Origin: an uncultured Oscillibacter sp.
Lineage (GTDB): Bacteria; Bacillota; Clostridia; Oscillospirales; Oscillospiraceae
Reading direction: 5' to 3'
Length of the DNA: 21,928 bases
Assembly: GCF_900546705.1 (NCBI RefSeq)
Contig: NZ_URDP01000031.1
Span: forward strand, 1 to 21,928
Position numbers and translations under genes: made by a program. Shown here in pieces: positions 20,123-21,928 of the stretch (position 1 is its first letter; each line of letters starts with the position of its first letter). The notes beneath the pieces were generated by a model, which did not search any database, had not been told where the DNA came from, and saw nothing but the letters and a program-made list of their open reading frames with translations.

Positions 20123-20434
20123 TTACACGGAGATCTTGGAGATCTCGACCTTGGTGTAGGGCTGACGATGGCCCTGACGCTTGCGGTAACCCTTCTTGGG
20201 GTTGTACTTGAAGATGCGGATCTTCTTGCCCTTGCCGTTCTTCACGACAGTGGCCTCCACGCTGGCGCCCTCCACAACGGGAGTGCCGAAGGTGGCCTTC
20301 TCGCCGTCGATGACGGCCAGAACCTGATCGAACTTCACGGTCGCGCCGGCTTCCTGGTCCAGCTTCTCGATGTAGACCACGTCGCCCTCGGAGACCTTGT
20401 ACTGCTTGCCGCCGGTAACGATGATAGCGTTCAT
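20123..20434 (-). CDS. rplU: 50S ribosomal protein L21
   Basis: A 103-aa ribosomal protein. The start MNAIIVTGGKQYKVSEGD matches L21 exactly in style; the C-terminal KKIRIFKYNPKKGYRKRQGH and YTKVEI are the rRNA-binding signature. The ATG at 20432-20434 is chosen because of the family N-terminus; AAGGAG lies about 12 nt upstream, and an in-frame start 7 codons earlier sits on that site. First gene of the cluster, behind a near-consensus promoter and an approximately 80-nt leader. Confidence 0.97.
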   Translation of the reverse strand: MNAIIVTGGKQYKVSEGDVVYIEKLDQEAGATVKFDQVLAVIDGEKATFGTPVVEGASVEATVVKNGKGKKIRIFKYNPKKGYRKRQGHRQPYTKVEISKISV

Positions 20435-20514
20435 TGTTGATTTCAACTCCTTCATTTACGGGCTCGCTGTCGGGGGCGGTGCCAAGGCACACTTTTAGAC
20501 CCATTCAAAGCGGC
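20435..20514 (-). promoter_or_regulatory. rplU leader, candidate L21 autoregulatory leader
   Basis: The approximately 80-nt leader from the predicted start to the rplU ATG contains the palindrome GTGCCTTGGCAC (20479-20490) and the flanking GGGTCTAAAAGTGT. Bacillota commonly carry an L21 leader of this size; I can support the position and the hairpin but not a full match to the model. Confidence 0.5.
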
Positions 20515-20520
20515 TTATCA

Positions 20521-20549
20521 AGTATATCAGTGGAATTTGGGAATGTCAA
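20521..20549 (-). promoter_or_regulatory. rplU promoter
   Basis: Minus strand consensus -35 TTGACA (20544-20549), 17-nt spacer, -10 TATACT (20521-20526). Confidence 0.9.
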
Positions 20550-20597
20550 TAGATTTTCCGAGAAAATCATGGAAAAAAGGGAAAAACTTTGTGTCCC

Positions 20598-21293
20598 TCA
20601 GCCCTGGGCGGCCTGCTCGTCCAAAATGGCACGGGCCAGAGCCACGGCGGCGTTGCCGGCGGCGGCCAGGGCCCGGTCGAAGGTGTTGTACTCTTCGATC
20701 TGGTTTTCGAAGAAGGGGTGATCGGACACCGACTTCACCGCCACGAACTTCACGTTGTTGCGCAGGCACACCTGGGCGATGGCGCAGCCCTCCATCTCCG
20801 CCATCAGGGGGTGGAAGGTATCCCACACCCACTGGGAGCGCTCGCTCCGGGTGAGGAAGGCGTCGCTGGTGGCCACCAGGCCGGTGCCGGCGTCAATGCC
20901 CGCCCGGCGCAGCAGCTCCGCACAGTGGTCGGGCTGCCAGGTGGGGAACTCCACCCGGTTCACCGTGGACACCAGGGCGATGGGGTCGCCTACGGCGGTG
21001 GTGTCCACGTCGTGCTGGATCAGCTTGGAGGCCACCGCCACGGAGGCCACGGGCAGGTCGGTGAAGCATCCGGCCACGCCGGTGTTCAAAATCAGGTCCA
21101 CGCCGTACTTCAGGCACAGGATCTCCGCGGCCATGGCCGCATTCACCTTGCCCACACCGCCGGTGCAGGCGATGATGTCGGGGCTCAGGCGGTAGAAGTC
21201 CACGCCGGAGACGGTTTCAAAGGGGGTCAGGTTTTCCGTTCCGGGCAGGGCGCGGAACTCTGAGGGCATTGCCAGCTGCATGCCGATTTTCAT
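20598..21293 (-). CDS. 5'-methylthioadenosine/S-adenosylhomocysteine nucleosidase
   Basis: A 231-aa purine/uridine phosphorylase-fold nucleosidase of the MTAN/Pfs family. It hydrolyses MTA or SAH to adenine and the thio-sugar, recycling methionine and adenine and opening the way to AI-2. Seen: Glu12 in AMPSEFRAL, GGVGKVNAA (45-53), NTGVAGC (70-76), the purine-site MEGCAIAQVC with Glu168, and catalytic Asp191 in VKSVSDHPF. The start ATG 21291-21293 has GGAGGA upstream. It follows the zinc-ribbon gene by 15 nt and probably shares its promoter. No terminator is visible between it and the rplU promoter. Confidence 0.93.
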   Translation of the reverse strand: MKIGMQLAMPSEFRALPGTENLTPFETVSGVDFYRLSPDIIACTGGVGKVNAAMAAEILCLKYGVDLILNTGVAGCFTDLPVASVAVASKLIQHDVDTTAVGDPIALVSTVNRVEFPTWQPDHCAELLRRAGIDAGTGLVATSDAFLTRSERSQWVWDTFHPLMAEMEGCAIAQVCLRNNVKFVAVKSVSDHPFFENQIEEYNTFDRALAAAGNAAVALARAILDEQAAQG

Positions 21294-21308
21294 AGGGTAT
21301 CCTCCGTG

Positions 21309-21704
21309 TCAGTCGGGCAGGCGCTTGCCGCACCTGCCGCAGAATGTAAAGTCTTTGCCCAGCTGTGCGCCGCAGTAGGGGCAGTAGCGCAGGTCGCCGC
21401 CATCGGGGCAGGCGGGCCCGTCCGGGGCAGAGGACGGACCGAAGCGGTGGTTAAGGGGGTCGGGCTCTTCGTTTTCGTCCACGATGTCGTAGTCGGAGAA
21501 ACGGTTCTCCCCGGTGGCGTTTTTCAGGTTGTAGACCACCTGGACGATGCCCATGATGATGAACACCAGGCCGAAGAGGGGGAAGAAGATGGGCGCGCCC
21601 ATGGATGCGGCGGCCCCGGTCCAGATGATGCCGAAGAGGACGGCTGCCGCGGCGCCGATGGCGCCCATGGCCGAGGGGCCCCGTCCCGGTTTGACGCTTT
21701 TCAT
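21309..21704 (-). CDS. Membrane protein with C-terminal zinc ribbon
   Basis: A 131-aa protein. Two hydrophobic helices (about residues 14-33 and 38-58) are followed by a polar acidic linker (62-104) and a zinc ribbon YCPYCGAQLGKDFTFCGRCGK, with Cys108, Cys111, Cys122 and Cys125. Such short membrane zinc-ribbon proteins are common in Bacillota and uncharacterised. The start ATG 21702-21704 has TGGAGG about 6 nt upstream; the open frame extends further but across the promoter region. It is first in a probable two-gene unit with the MTA/SAH nucleosidase. Confidence 0.82.
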   Translation of the reverse strand: MKSVKPGRGPSAMGAIGAAAAVLFGIIWTGAAASMGAPIFFPLFGLVFIIMGIVQVVYNLKNATGENRFSDYDIVDENEEPDPLNHRFGPSSAPDGPACPDGGDLRYCPYCGAQLGKDFTFCGRCGKRLPD

Positions 21705-21749
21705 GGAAGACCTCCAAAGTTTGATTTGGCGGCGAAGCGCCGCAGGGGC

Positions 21750-21778
21750 ATTGTACCATGGGCGGCGGAACAAGGCAA
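21750..21778 (-). promoter_or_regulatory. Promoter of the zinc-ribbon / nucleosidase unit
   Basis: Minus strand -35 TTGCCT (21773-21778), 17-nt spacer, -10 TACAAT (21750-21755). The leader contains a small GC hairpin (GCGGC/GCCGC near 21728-21743). Confidence 0.7.
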
Positions 21779-21782
21779 TCCG

Positions 21783-21818
21783 AAAAATACGGGAAGCGGA
21801 ATGTTCCGCTTCCCGTAT
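21783..21818 (-). terminator. Intrinsic terminator of the acetate kinase gene
   Basis: ATACGGGAAGCGGAA (21787-21801) and TTCCGCTTCCCGTAT (21804-21818) are perfect arms, followed on the minus strand by TTTTT (21783-21787 are A on the plus strand). Confidence 0.85.
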
Positions 21819-21833
21819 CCGCGTTGTGTAAAA

Positions 21834-21928
21834 TCAGCCCTTGACGATGGCGGCGGTGTCCATGGCGATCATGAGCTCTTCGTTGGTGGGGATCAGCAGG
21901 ACCTTCACCTTGGAGTCGGCGGCGGAGA
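21834..21928 (-). CDS. ackA: Acetate kinase, C-terminal fragment (cut by the window edge)
   Basis: The last 31 residues of a minus-strand gene: ADSKVKVLLIPTNEELMIAM is the canonical C-terminal element of acetate kinase, followed by a short tail ending IVKG. The enzyme makes ATP from acetyl phosphate (or the reverse) in fermentative metabolism. Only the C-terminus is visible, so catalytic residues cannot be checked. The stop TGA is at 21834-21836 and a terminator follows. Confidence 0.85.
   Translation of the reverse strand, partial: SAADSKVKVLLIPTNEELMIAMDTAAIVKG

Overview
The window is ordinary-looking chromosomal DNA of a GC-rich Bacillota, most likely a Clostridia of the Oscillospiraceae type (Flavonifractor/Oscillibacter/Lawsonibacter-like). 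This is inferred from strong G/C bias in third positions, A+T-rich sigma-A promoters with 17-nt spacers, AGGAGG-type ribosome sites, ribosomal protein L27 carrying the Bacillota N-terminal extension beside its Prp protease, ECF-type vitamin transporters under riboswitches, and a selenium-metabolism cassette. I see no insertion sequence, prophage, CRISPR array, tRNA or rRNA. The genes are densely packed, many overlap by 4 nt (ATGA), and convergent units are separated by clear, often bidirectional, intrinsic terminators.

Layout. 1-126: A+T-rich edge with a leftward promoter and an inverted repeat belonging to a gene outside the window. 127-1928 (minus): dinB followed by 5-formyl-THF cyclo-ligase, behind a LexA-like box. 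2020-2998 (minus): promoter, FMN riboswitch and the riboflavin ECF component RibU. 3078-3965 (plus): a SLOG/YpsA-type (DUF1273) gene whose promoter has a LexA box filling its spacer, then a 67-aa ORF and a terminator. 4028-6117 (plus): XRE regulator with a membrane tail, two small membrane proteins and a CorA-family transporter. 6122-7054 (plus): TPP riboswitch and thiamine ECF component ThiT. 7054-9499 (minus): feoA-feoB-Cys-rich small protein with an operator-like dyad at the start site. 9584-9995 (plus): VOC/glyoxalase-like protein. 10041-11381 (minus): lysA. 11445-14290 (plus): yedF, cysteine desulfurase, Se/S carrier-like protein, a four-Cys small protein and a NUDIX hydrolase. 14298-16174 (minus): CcdA-TlpA fusion and an unusual two-OB SSB. 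16243-18039 (plus): Mbeg1-like hydrolase and flavodoxin-like protein. 18039-20549 (minus): rplU-prp-rpmA-obg. 20598-21778 (minus): zinc-ribbon membrane protein and MTA/SAH nucleosidase. 21834-21928 (minus): 3' end of acetate kinase.

How the parts work together. The left third holds two SOS-type promoters with identical geometry (the LexA half-sites end exactly where the -10 begins). One drives the translesion polymerase dinB. The other drives a SLOG-fold gene plus a small unknown protein, which is the best candidate here for an undescribed damage-response module. Two separate riboswitches control vitamin uptake, so the cell probably salvages riboflavin and thiamine through a shared ECF module encoded elsewhere. 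The yedF cassette looks like selenium/sulfur trafficking, feoAB supplies ferrous iron, and the rplU-prp-rpmA-obg block is the conserved ribosome-assembly cluster.

Coordinates and residue numbers were counted by hand. Family assignments rest on recognisable motifs and gene order; no database search was run.
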